DNA of 64,000 nucleotides from Beaufortia kweichowensis. Taxonomy: Eukaryota; Chordata; Actinopteri; Cypriniformes; Gastromyzontidae. Made by a program: the position numbers and the translations under genes. A model generated the notes under the pieces. It was given only the letters and a program-made list of their open reading frames with translations. It did not search any database and was not told the DNA's origin. This document shows positions 28,070 through 64,000 of the stretch, piece after piece; position 1 is the stretch's first letter, and each line of letters opens with the position of its first letter. Where the stretch lies: assembly GCA_019155185.1 (NCBI GenBank), contig CM032813.1:5191001-5255000 (forward strand), in the 5' to 3' direction.

Positions 28070-28674
28070 TTACTTTACAGGTATGTTCTGCTTTAATTCT
28101 GCAAGCATGTTCTGTTCTCTCTTCCCATAGCGGAGGCCAAAAGAATTGAGATTGTAGTAGGCCAGATTCTGTCTCCTTTTTGTGTAAGGTCTTTCTGGAG
28201 ACCACCACCATGTGCTGTGATGAGGACCTGAACTTAAGACTGGGTTGGATACACCCATAGAAATATGTGCTGAGAGTTTAGGAGACTGATGTCCAGCAGT
28301 GGAGTGAACATCAGTTCCTCTGAGAACTCGCAGAGCTGTTTCAGCTGGAGATTCATCTGGAGATACAAAGCAAACTGTGTTATGAGACATACTTTAAACG
28401 TGACACTAATCTATTATACTGAATTATCCAATTCAGAAAAATTACATAGTTATGATATCATTATTTAGGCATGTGGGAGTGTTTAAGACACATAATTAAT
28501 TTGTTATTACATTTTTGCAGAGTTTTGAAATATAGATTTTTGCCAAATGTTCAAAGATATTGCACAAAAACAACATTAAAAGAACATACCTTCAAAGTAG
28601 TATTGAAAATGGCCTGACGGGTACGTATCTCCAATTCCCACTAACAACATCAAAACGATGACAAATCGCATCAT
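28070..28674 (-). CDS. kiss1: Kisspeptin-1 precursor
   Basis: This is the precursor of the neuropeptide that activates the kisspeptin receptor GPR54 and, in vertebrates, acts on the reproductive and habenular systems. Two coding exons (28590-28674 and 28070-28356) join in phase 1 for 123 aa, near the roughly 116 of zebrafish. The signal peptide begins MMRFVIVLMLLVGIGDTYP. The active core YNLNSFGLRY is followed by GKR, giving the amidation glycine and a dibasic cleavage site. Upstream, KRR precedes QNLAYYNLNSFGLRY, so the mature form is probably a 15-residue amidated peptide with an N-terminal pyroglutamate, as in other fish Kiss1. The C-terminal residue of the core is Tyr-amide, as in primate and fish Kiss1 but not Kiss2. 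The residues just before the core (QNLAY) differ from the zebrafish form as I remember it, so this is probably another species. Confidence 0.97.
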
Positions 28675-29623
28675 TTTTAATATGTTTTGAATCTAAATTA
28701 ATTTCTGCAAGAAAGAAAGAAAAACAGCTGTAACAGAAGCCAGTAACTGGTGTCAATACAGTACATGGGATTATATCTGTACAGAATCAATTTATGAGAA
28801 AAAACATTTCAGACATTTCACATTCAGACACATTTTAGACTTTATCTGTACGTGTACCAGGGTTTCCTGTTCCAGCTCATACACACACATATACAAATCC
28901 TAACAAATGCAATATTTACACACAGACACACACCTTCATGCTTCAAAGAGACCATCAAAAGAATCACATATTAGCTTTTCATGAAGCACCTACCATATCC
29001 TATAAGCAGTTTATAGAACGAGCACTATTAACAAATGAAATTCTACATCTTGTAACATTAAAATAAGACATTTTAACTAGTACATAGGAAGAATCAGAAT
29101 CGTATAATTTTGCATAACCCAACATCACCCATTGAAAATTTATCAATTCCATACAAAATACAAAAAACAATGTTTAGTACATCCTTATTTAAAATATGGT
29201 TTCACCACACATTAAAAACAGTTTTTTTATTATTTAAAAAACATAGTTGTTTTTCTCATGCCTTGGTATAGGAGTTATAAGCAGATTGCAAAGAGCATGT
29301 AATCATAGCAGAAGTGAACTAAGCCAGTAAATTGCTTACCTTTATTAACACTTGCAGGTGTGGCTGTTTATAGGAGGACACTCACGGCTTCATCCAACTT
29401 TCAAACACAATCCATGTTACTTATACAATAGTATAATCTGCGTCATAGGTCCCTCAGCGGGCCGTAGACCTCCATCGCCCTCCCCTCAATCCCTCTGATC
29501 TTGTCTTTTGCCCTTGTGTGAATCCAGCACACATCCATTTCACAGGAATATTCCTGAACCACAAAGGTTTTGTATTTTTGAACTCATTACAGTTCATTTG
29601 ATTTTCTATTTTAGGATATTTGA
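28675..29623 (-). promoter_or_regulatory. kiss1: kiss1 5' UTR acceptor and upstream region
   Basis: About 30 bases upstream of the kiss1 ATG the minus strand has an excellent acceptor (ttttctttctttcttgcag|AAATTAATTTAG, exon edge at 28704). The coding sequence is therefore probably preceded by a separate untranslated first exon, with the promoter further upstream. I could not place that exon. No clear oestrogen response element palindrome was seen. Confidence 0.5.
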
Positions 29624-29939
29624 TTAAAGGGATAGTTCACCAAAAAATAAAAATTATTTTATTATTTACTCACCCTCGTGTCATGTCAAAGTCATGTATG
29701 ACTTTCTTGCTTCAGCAGAACACAGAAGAAGATATTTTGCAAAACGCTGATTACTGGCACCCATTCACTTTCATATGGACACAAGATACAATGGAAGTCA
29801 TAGGTGATGGTAAGCAGCGTTTTGCAAAATATCTTCTTCTGTGTTTGACAAAAGAAAGAATCATATACAGGGTTTGAATGACATAAGGGTGAACAAATTA
29901 TGGCATAATTTTTATTTTTTGGTGAACTATCCCTTTAAA
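29624..29939. mobile_element. Intact foldback MITE (TTAAAGGGATAGTTCACC family)
   Basis: The element begins TTAAAGGGATAGTTCACC and ends GGTGAACTATCCCTTTAA, a near-perfect inverted repeat of about 18 bp that continues inward through AAAAATAAAAATTAT. The interior is also inverted: ACAGAAGAAGATATTTTGCA on the left pairs with TGCAAAATATCTTCTTCTGT on the right. The whole 316 bp could form one long hairpin. It makes a spurious 85-codon open frame. It lies between kiss1 and golt1a, upstream of kiss1. Shorter relatives are at 15529, 35180 and 57601. Confidence 0.9.
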
Positions 29940-30368
29940 GTTGCAGTGAAATATCAATGAGGTAATTGGAAAATAAAAATATGTATTCAGGGCAAAGTGC
30001 TGTAGCGGATCACAAGGGTTTTGCCCGTGTTGATCTTCAGAAAAAAAAGGTGCTAAAGACAAACAGGAAGTGCAGACTTACGTATATCTCACACACACAA
30101 AATGAAAACAGCATCCTGATGTTGTAGCATATTTATTTTTTAAGTTTTTTTATAAATTAAATTGTAAAAAACATGACTTCAACATGGGACATGTTATACT
30201 TTATTTAACATAAGGTTTTAAATATTAGCAAAAATAGTACAATTAAATACACCTAACACACATCAAATACCATATAAAAAACTGTATGTTTAACAGTGCA
30301 TTGCAGTTGCACATGCAGTCATTTTTTCAATCCCATGCTCTCTGTTTCTCATCTTTTGACACCTGCTT
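29940..30368 (-). other. golt1a: golt1a 3' UTR and flank
   Basis: The minus-strand AATAAA at 30200-30205 lies about 165 bases past the golt1a stop and is the likely poly(A) signal. No other gene is visible. Confidence 0.55.
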
Positions 30369-31854
30369 TTACACCATTGAGGAACTGCTTCCTGACAACC
30401 TGTTAAACATCTGTGAGAGAAGAGAGTCACGTAAGAAATATTTAAACTTGCGGAATTTAGAAGATGAACATTATTGTGTTATTTGTTTCTATAAGTCTGC
30501 TTCTATGTGTTTCATTACATAGTAAAAAATATTTTGTGGTTATTTAAGTATTTATCATGCTTGATTTCAGAAAACTCCTTTGAGAATTATTTGATTCCAT
30601 CATTGTAAAAGAGTTTGTGTCCCATACCGTAGTTAAAAAGGGTATATTCAAGACCGTTCCAAAAAACCCAAAGGCCATTGGGAAGAATGACCTGTAATGA
30701 CACAGAAATATTTTTTTTAAATAATTTTTATTATTTAGTTATCTGTTAGTTTAGAAAAACCTATTTAAAAGCAACAGACATTTAATTTTTTTATGTATTT
30801 GCACTATAAGTTATTTTAGGGCAAATTAATTTATGGCTAAATGTATTCCAGTTGAATGAGTTATAACAAAATAAATGCTTTTATGTGTACTAACTTGTGC
30901 CATTGAGCACACACAGCTCTGAATCAGAAGTTTTACTTACTTAAATAGAAGCACAAACCCATAGCTCTCTACCAGCATGCCAATCTTAGGCCATCTCAGT
31001 AAGACTAAAGCCACGCCCCCTAGAAAGAAGGTGGAGCCTCTGAGCTTCTGTCTCTGGAGGAAGAAGTGGGCAGTCCTCCTCAAACCAATGATAAAAGACA
31101 GGCCTGACAGGAACAGAATCTGAATAATCCAATAGTTCTGGCTGTTAGACATGTGCAAACCTATTCATTTTGCATTTATTCATTTACTGCTGCATGTTTC
31201 AAAAAGCCCTAAAGGGCCAAACACTCACATTAAAGCCAAACAAATGATCAAAAGTTTATAGCAAATTTCTAGGGACAACATTAATCTTTTTTTGTTGGCA
31301 TTAACTAAAACTGGGCAGGGATTTGCAGATTTCAGCATGCACGGGAGTTGATAGTGAGAATAAATGGTAAAGTTACTGTTATTTGGCAAGTCATCATCAT
31401 CATCAGTGTTCATTTTGGATTTAATTTTTGGCAAAACTGGTACTGGTACTGGTAGTTTTTTCCTGTTAAATATAACTAAAGCTCAAGTTAGTTTCTTGTG
31501 TCTTGTTTAGAAAAGTTGCAATATTAGATAGCACTTACATTTCCAAACGCCAGCAAGACAGAGTCAAAGTACAGAAGCACTCCAAACAGCACGAAAAACA
31601 CGCCAAATCCTGACAAACCCACACCGATTTCTAAAACCCAGTCAGGACAGAGAATCAGATAGTAATACACATCGTACTTTCATGTAGACACATTCATGAA
31701 ATCCATATAGCAATTCAAAGTTTAAAGGGAAAAGGTAATATATGCTAAGTCTACATAAGGCATCCTGTGAAAACCCAAAAGCTTAAATTATCATTTAAAG
31801 TTAATATTGATCTGAATCAAGACACTTACTCTGAAACTCAGTGATTGTGACCAT
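30369..31854 (-). CDS. golt1a: Vesicle transport protein GOT1A (Golgi transport 1 homolog A)
   Basis: A small four-helix Golgi/ER membrane protein of the Got1 family, involved in ER-to-Golgi and Golgi vesicle traffic. Five coding exons (31830-31854, 31539-31630, 30941-31119, 30628-30691 and 30369-30410) join in phase to give 133 aa; human GOLT1A is 132. Family-typical segments are MVTITEFQKIGVGLSGFG, then VLFGVLLYFDSVLLAFGN, the loop GLRRTAHFFLQRQKLRGS, LLRWPKIGMLVESYGF, FFPMAFGFFGTVLNIPFL, and an end of SGSSSSMV close to the human GTSSMV. Four hydrophobic segments are evident. It sits between kiss1 and plekha6, the same order and orientation as in human, which supports the A rather than the B paralogue. 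Confidence 0.96.
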
Positions 31855-31927
31855 ATTTGTCTTTTGTTTTCCGTCTCGGCTCATCTGTTGTAGGGTCGGT
31901 TCTTGCTGGCTCCGTCACACAATTATT

Positions 31928-31963
31928 TGACCTTTGAACCCTGCTGTATAGTGAACATTAACC
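31928..31963 (-). promoter_or_regulatory. golt1a: golt1a promoter with DR1 (HNF4-type) and HNF1-like sites
   Basis: About 75 bases upstream of the golt1a ATG the minus strand reads GGTTCAAAGGTCA (31928-31940), a direct repeat with one-base spacing matching the HNF4A/RXR-type DR1 consensus. Ten bases further upstream is GGTTAATGTTCAC (31951-31963), resembling half of an HNF1 site. Both factors act in liver and gut epithelium. Motif matches only; binding is inferred. Confidence 0.45.
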
Positions 31964-32218
31964 AGGCTTATTAGAAAGACGAGAGAGAGAGAGAGAATGC
32001 TCTGTCTGATCACTTTATCTTACCCACCTTCTCTAAGCACCCGTGACTTCATCTTGACAGCTGATGTTGCTGCTCAATCCACCCTAAACTCTAGCCTTAT
32101 AAAAGCAATGACCTTTCATTTCAATTTCAATGTGTTATTGGCATGGTTAATGCTTTTATATATTTTTAAACCTTTTATACTAAAACAAAAAACATAAACA
32201 AAACATACTTTTCTTATC

Positions 32219-32260
32219 AGAGACCCACTTGGCAGACGCTTCATCCAAAGCCATTTACTG
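32219..32260. repeat. Fragment of the fish SINE tail
   Basis: GGCAGACGCTTCATCCAAAGCCATTTAC resembles the widespread fish repeat core GCAGACGCTTTTATCCAAAGCGACTTAC. Only the core remains. Related copies are at 49360-49430 and, inverted, in the SINE at 55716-55862. Confidence 0.55.
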
Positions 32261-32784
32261 GCTAAATATGTTTGAGTAAGTGCATTTCTAAACTGTAGTG
32301 AAAAATAACATTATGTAGTAAATAACATACCTGCCAACAACCATTCCAACCAAAACACATCTCTCCCATGATATTTAATGTGAATAAATCAAGTATTTAA
32401 TAATAAACTAACTACTGTAAGTGCTCAAGTGAATAACTGTGGTCATATAGTAATTAGGTGGTTTCTGTAAAAATATTTGGGAATGTTTTATTGACCAAAA
32501 CTAGAGTGAAATTGACTTAACAATCCATTTCATTAAAGGTTTTTTTGCTAGATGGTGGAAGAAACTTTTTTAACAACTATAAACTGGTAATGATGTAATC
32601 CATGAATAAAGAAATGTTTATTTCAGTTCAGAATCTATTCGTTTAGTCTCTGTAATTTTTCTTGTGCTATATCTATATCTACATTGTTGCAAATAATGCA
32701 CTTTTTAAATCTGATAAATATACAAATACTACTAAAGAAGAGGCAAATGAACAAATGCAGATGTTTTTTTTTAAATACATTCAC

Positions 32785-35700
32785 TTTATTGCATGAGGGT
32801 ACTTCTAAAGCAAGCACATAAAGTATTGTTTATCTTGATTGATTTGCATAGCTCAAGCAGTTTGTTTCTCTTTTCCTTAAAATAGCATTAGTTACTGTCA
32901 ATATGATGATTTAAAAATATTTACACAGACCAATGTGCTTATTTTGTATTTGTTAATCCCACCTTAATTGCTACATATTTTTATCAAATACTAGACATTT
33001 CTGCTTCGACTATCCAACTGCAACTTTTAGCTTTGTCCAATTACTACAATATGTACAAAATAACACAACAAGGCCTTCAAAAAGATGCTTTAAAGTTTGG
33101 ATCAATAAATTAAAAATATATATCGGCCTCGATCAGTATTCCCCTATACCATGAAAATTCAAAACACTCTTAATCGTTTTACAAATGTAACCAATCAAAT
33201 TTCATTTTATACATCAAATGTCCATGCCTATAGAAAAATATGTCATCCATTATGACAATCTTGACTTCTCTTTCTCAAAAACAATAAAAAATAGATCTTT
33301 GTCTTTCCCTTCAGTGCTGTTTCTGTATTATTTAATGATGGGTACCTTACAGACTCAATTTGTATTACTGCTCGATTTAGTATTTTGAGGAATAATACAA
33401 TCACAATATCAGTGATAGTGTGACTTATGTTTATGCAAGAAAGGAAAAAGACAAATTCTCACAAAGCAGAGTATTATACACAAATCGAGGCCTGCTATTA
33501 TATACGAGTTAAACCAAAGACAGACTAAATATACTTTCTTAATAAAAGACAAGCACAGTATATGGGCTAACAACTTGCATGGCATTTTAGAAGTTTCAGT
33601 ATGGGAAAAAATACTTTAAACTCTCTGATTAGGACCACAACCACAGTAAAAAAACGGGAGAATTTTTTGGCAAATCGTTCTTTATACTTGTTTTGATACA
33701 TTATAATCAAGCTGCTTAGTTACGGAGGTAAAAGGTCTTAGTAGTAGTGATAGAAAAATAATCCAAAATATTGTTCCATTTAATTCCATGTGAAGTACTA
33801 TCTATATTTACATGAAAAGTGTGCCACGGCAGAAACGAACACAGCCAAATGAATCTCCAAATGGCACGATGATGCACAAATAAGGGCTTTATATTCTTTC
33901 GGGGCAACGGGTTATATAATTTATTGATATTATATACACAGCTGTAATGCAAGTTGCTGGCCACACATCAACACACGTTGTGTTTCAACAAGCAGACTTA
34001 CATCTCTAAGGACACTTTCAAATGTTCACCTCTCTGTAATCTACTATTCAAGATTCTGTCACACACTCACAAGTATTTAGGTACCGTTTTTGGTAACTAC
34101 TGTTCTAGCAGTAAAGCACTATGATGAGTCCACATGGCTTTGATGCAAAGATTAAAGTAATAGTCATATCAATATATAAGCTTTCTTCTTTATAGACATA
34201 CACTGTGTAATTAAAGGCCTGACAATGGTTTTAAAGACTGCAATTCTGACAGGTTGTAGACAGCTGGCGAGGAAGAGGGTTTGTGAGCCCTATGTTGAGA
34301 GAAGAGGAGAATGGGAATGAAGGCCAGGAGGAGTCACAGTGAGTCTGGCCTTGAATTCCTCTACTGTAGAAATAAAGGTGATGGAGAGAAAGTGTCCAAT
34401 CTAAGCCAAGCAAAAACTGTCTGTTCACTGAGATCTGCAATTCTTCGATCGATCTTTCCAACATCCCAACATGAATCCAGAGCGCTTAATTGTGAATAGT
34501 TTTTGGAACAAATCATTTTCATACCAGCATTTCTCTTATGATGACTTACAAATAAACTGAGCTTGACAACTTTGTCGTAGTCCTCACAACTTCCTTTACC
34601 ATGGCTATATTCCTCCAGTCATATTTTCCTCCGTCTTTAAATCTGTATCGGTCTCCTGGACACACTCTTTCCCGTCAACGTACTTGCGTCTGCAGAATCC
34701 ACCCTGAGCGGTTATACCGTACCCGACGCTACTAGCATGAATTTTCTGTAAATGCTCAACGTGAGAGCAAATATTAACCTGTAAACATAATCCACTTGCT
34801 GGCTAGTTTTGTAGCTTATGTAATATGACTGTCATGCCGAAACAAGTCGAACATCTGAATTATGTAGTTTTGTAGTGGGTTCAGTGAGGTCTTCAACAAG
34901 AAGATACAGAGGCAGATAAACATCGCTCGATCAACAGACCTCCGCTAACATCCAACTCTTTGAACTTTTTCTCTGCATGGTGTAGTTAATCAAAAGAAAT
35001 GCAAGGTTTGGCAGAGATGAAATACATTTTGTTGGTTTTCATCTTTATCCGCTGGACACTCAGAAGGGTTCACCATCAAATTTGACAGCTGCAAGTGCTT
35101 TAGCTGAGAGTTTGAGAAAAGAGAGAAAACAAAGAGAAGAACAAATACATTGTGAGAGAGTGACATATTTCTTAAAATGTAAAAAAAATACAACATCTGT
35201 CATTATTTTTTTCACTGTATATATGATTCTTTCATCTGTGGAAGACAAAAAAAAGATATTTTGAGAAATGTCTCAGTGGTTTTGTTTCCATACAATCAAA
35301 CATTCTTCAAAGTCTCTTCTTTTGTGTTCTGCAGAAGAAAGAAAGTCATACAGGTTTGGAATGACATGAGGGTGTGTAACTGATAAAAGAAATTTCATTT
35401 TTGGATAAACTCCCTTTCTTAAATATACTAAGGCAGGATTTGCGTTTCTTTTTCATCTCACTGGCAGTTGTGCAGCTGGAGTATTTCGACCTGAAGATTC
35501 GTGACCTGGATACTGTTTGTGCACACTCACTTTCAAGAAACTTTTGTTTTGAGCCAATTTCCTGATTTATTGCTCTATATTTTATGGAACGTAAAAAAAC
35601 GAAACTCCATTTTATGCTGTTAGGAGCCTTTCAACAAATTGGAAATTATATTGAAGCTCATCAGCTTAACCTTAATGCATCGTTTTTTCCAAAATGTCTC

Positions 35701-36239
35701 CACTTTTTACTTTGACTTTTTAATGCAATGCATATGTTGTAATAGAAAGCATGAATATAAAATGCTGCTTTCAGGTCATGGTGAAGAACATCTGGTATAA
35801 AGATTGCCGTTGTTTATGTTGGATTTAGGGTTTAAGATTTAGTGTTATACATTTAAAACATTTAAACTAAATACAAGACACAATAAAAGCCAATCAAGCA
35901 GTTACAGGAGGCTGTCTGAGATTGTCTGTCAAAATTCCTGAAATAAATTTTCTGTAACTGACTCTTGGCTATAAGAAACTGTGTAAAAAAGCATTAAAAC
36001 TCGGTCAAACATAGAGTCCGGCTGCACCTAAAACATTATTTAAAATATTGCACAGGGTTTACAAAATGTTTCCTAATATATTCTTGCATACAGCTGCAAT
36101 AAGACTATTCAAAGATGTACAGTATCTTAACATTTAAAAACACAGGTTTACTGAAAGTAAAAGAAAGCAAGAGCAGTAATGAGCAGGAGAGTTTAGGGGA
36201 GGTGGGTGGGGCTTGTTGTGTGGTGGGCGGGACTCACCT
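32785..36239 (-). other. plekha6: Probable 3' UTR of plekha6
   Basis: After the stop at 36240-36242 there is no further coding signal for about 3.4 kb. The minus strand has AATAAA at 32785-32790 and another near 32612-32617. The exact end is unknown and shorter forms are likely. A MITE-derived segment (35180-35425) lies inside and would be part of the messenger RNA. The region between about 32.6 and 31.97 kb is intergenic before golt1a. Confidence 0.45.
35180..35425. mobile_element. MITE copy within the plekha6 3' UTR
   Basis: It ends GGTTTGGAATGACATGAGGGTG...GATAAACTCCCTTTCTTAA, matching the right end of the GGTGAACTATCCCTTT family. It contains the internal inverted pair around AAAGATATTTTGAGAAATGT and CTTTTGTGTTCTGCAGAAGAAAGAAAGTCATA. 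It is more diverged than the copy at 29624-29939. Confidence 0.7.
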
Positions 36240-61681
<25,442 letters not shown>

Positions 61682-64000
61682 CTGAAAAGACAAAGAAACA
61701 AAGTATTTGAGATTTCAGGCTCATTAACAAACACATTTCATACCAGACAAAATAATCATTCAGTCCTGTACAAACTATGTCTGGTAGAACATCAGATGAA
61801 AAGCAGCTGGAATTGGCTTTCCGATTGTTTAATATGATGCACAACTCTTTCGAGCAGCTTCAAAGCAGAACCACAGCAGACACAGCCCTCCTTTATTAAT
61901 AATTCAATGTTACAACATCATGTCCGATCAATACACGGCCACTTTCTTTGTAAGCCCATGTGAGACAACTGCTGGAAATGAATGGCTGTCAGCACTTGTG
62001 GGAGATGGTGTTAAGTGTGAAAGAGTTTGAGCTCACTATCACAATATTTGAGTTAAACAAGACAGGTTAGAGATGAATGTTGTGCCAGAGTTTATACACA
62101 GTCATTATAATCAGTCTGTGTTGTTTTGTTCAAAGCAGTGTGTATGACAGCAGCCTGAGGACAGTCATGCATCCACCGTCCTCAGTTTGTGTGTGTTTTC
62201 CCTGTGAATGACTTGTGTGTTAATCCTACAAGTGTTTTCATGTGTACTTGTGTCACTTCTCTGGCTATTGATTTTACAATTGCTGAAGAACAAAGCAGCA
62301 AATATATTTTCCCAATTTTCTGTGGGGATTTGGTTAATCTGTCCTTATTACGTCACTTCAAAAACAGTTGTGTTTAGTTAAGGACAGCTCATTTGTAATA
62401 AAAAACATTTCAGTAGTGTAAATGGAACAGGAGACTGCACCCACATTTATTTAGTTCAACTGGTTAGTTCCTCTAAATGTTTTTAACACATTAATCGTAA
62501 AGTAAAACTTGAACTTTTTTATTTGTCCTAGTGTTCCAGAAGAGCCGTGGAAACAGAGACAAAACTATTATTTAGATGAGATCCAGGCCATAAGATGTCA
62601 TTTTAGTGTTAGTAAAGTGCAGTTTCATCTGTTATCATTCCCTAAAAGTGATATGTTATGTTAAATACTTTCTCCATCCCAGTTTAATATGCAGAAACAA
62701 CAATACATAAGCCATTAATGGGTTATTCTGCCTGAAAACAAACGTACAAACTGTGGCTCTGTGTCTCTTTTAGATTATTGCTCTGTTTGTTTGAGAATCC
62801 TGACAAGACACGCATCAAATAAGACAATTTTGGGACAAAAATACAACAAAAGTATTATCCAAAAATATAAACTAAACATTGTTTGCCTTATGAAATATTC
62901 ATGTGGTCTTTACAGGCACAAAAGCTTTCATGCACTTTGTTTAGCTTTAGTGTCTGAGGCAAATATGTCAAACAGCTACAACAAACACGTTAACTGCAGT
63001 GATGAAGAGACAAAATTATTTATTTATGTGGCAAAATTCCCACAGGTCTCACATGAAGTACTTGTCCATTCAACATTATTAACCTGAACAAGTTTACAAA
63101 TAAATATGTACTGTAAAGTGTGACTACGCCAGATAAATTATTAACCTATGTCAAAGTATAAACAGTGTAAAACAGCTGTGTGGAACAAGATTGCCCTCGG
63201 TTAGCATTTCAAAAGCCCATTTCAGTACCTGCACTCATTCTACTCTCATCCTTTTACTAAAGTTAGGTTATTATCAGCTGCATAAGTAGCTAGAGCTCTT
63301 CAAGAGCTCCACAGAAGTTCCTGCCAAATGTTTGGCATCACCCACTTAACTATAACACAAGTCTGTGCAGTTTCTGTAGAGTATAAACAGACACACAACA
63401 CACACACACACACAGAGAACCTGATAGGCTGAGAACAAGCATCCAGGTCCAAGAACACACTCATGCTGAAGGCATCTATCTCTTGACACCAAAGGTACAC
63501 ACACCAGACCCCAGTGTTCCATAAAACACCACAGGACAAACATTTAGACAAATCTGGAACAAGAAGCCAGAAGAATCAGGTTGGGATGCGTGTGTTCACG
63601 TACCCTACAGTGGTCTCAAAGAGTCCTGTGACTGAGCCCGCTCACTCGTGCGTAACCTATAAACCTATATTACTGTAGAGGCAGAAGACGTCTATCCATT
63701 TACAAATGACATCTATGACTGCGAATCAATGGGTGAGTCATTAGCGTCAACACAGACAGACATTAAGCGGTGTCAGAACAGAACACGTGGGATTCACTGA
63801 ACCGTGTCGCCACACTGGATCTCTCCACCACCAACAACAGGAATGACATTTAAACCACGACTGATGCACCGACGTACGCACAGGCAGCAAGACATGCAAA
63901 CAAGACACAATCTCTCGTAAAGATGGTTCACGATAGGAGCACTGCATTGCAGTCCTGCCTGACCTCCACCGCAGCTTCTCTCTCTCTCTCTCTCTCTCTA
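61682..64000 (-). other. plekha6 5' intron continuing past the window
   Basis: Upstream of exon 61595-61681 no coding exon ending in the needed phase 2 was found, so the first coding exon is further right. A possible donor (ACTGTAGG|gtacgtgaa) lies near 63602 on the minus strand in a slightly GC-richer patch and could mark an untranslated exon, but support is weak. Confidence 0.35.
63977..64000. repeat. (CT)n repeat at window edge
   Basis: A pure CT run reaching the last bases of the window; its full length is not seen. Confidence 0.9.

Noticed and set aside
28357..28390. kiss1 beginning at the Met upstream of DESPAETALRV in its second exon
   Set aside because: That Met lies in intron sequence before the acceptor at 28356; the real signal-peptide exon is 28590-28674.
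29620..29877. 85-codon open frame
   Set aside because: It lies almost entirely inside the inverted-repeat MITE.

Overview
The window is vertebrate nuclear DNA from a teleost fish, probably an otophysan or cyprinid-like species. Genes are split by GT-AG introns. The intergenic DNA is AT-rich and holds short inverted-repeat transposons (the GGGATAGTTCACC and TGTGACCCTG families), a tRNA-derived SINE and long (GA)n tracts typical of fish. The kisspeptin core is the Kiss1 form, YNLNSFGLRY. I rebuilt the gene models by hand from splice sites, reading phase and remembered family sequences. No database was searched.

Layout, left to right. 0-6 kb is mostly non-coding. It holds a candidate 48-residue single-pass membrane microprotein, or the last exon of an unidentified gene (1278-1425, minus), a possible conserved element near 0.8-1.1 kb, and a (GA)n tract. 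6.0-9.2 kb holds optc (opticin, minus), with six coding exons, 323 aa and a 5' untranslated exon. 9.2-16.3 kb is the divergent intergenic region towards csf1, with several inverted-repeat elements. 16.3 to about 23.8 kb holds csf1 (probably csf1b, plus). 25.4-27.5 kb holds a small transmembrane adaptor with tyrosine motifs (minus, 202 aa, LAX1-like). 28.1-28.7 kb holds kiss1 (minus, 123 aa). 30.4-31.9 kb holds golt1a (minus, 133 aa). From about 32.8 kb to beyond the right edge lies plekha6 (minus), with 25 coding exons found and a 3' UTR of about 3.4 kb. Its most upstream exons lie outside the window.

The order optc, lax1-like, kiss1, golt1a, plekha6 matches genes I know to be clustered on human 1q32.1, so this is conserved synteny. 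csf1 is the exception, because human CSF1 is on 1p13. The genes do not form a pathway. They cover extracellular matrix (opticin), myeloid cytokine signalling (CSF1), lymphocyte adaptor signalling, a reproductive neuropeptide, Golgi trafficking and a junction or cytoskeleton PH adaptor.

I see no new multi-gene system, CRISPR array or prokaryotic feature. The observations most worth checking are: the orphan microprotein exon; paired loss of the CSF1 C102-C146 disulfide; a coding exon extending plekha6 upstream of the usual start; a run of three in-frame cassette exons in plekha6; a possible 27-residue poly-Glu insertion into the PH domain; two alternative C-termini of plekha6; and an HNF4-type DR1 element in front of golt1a.
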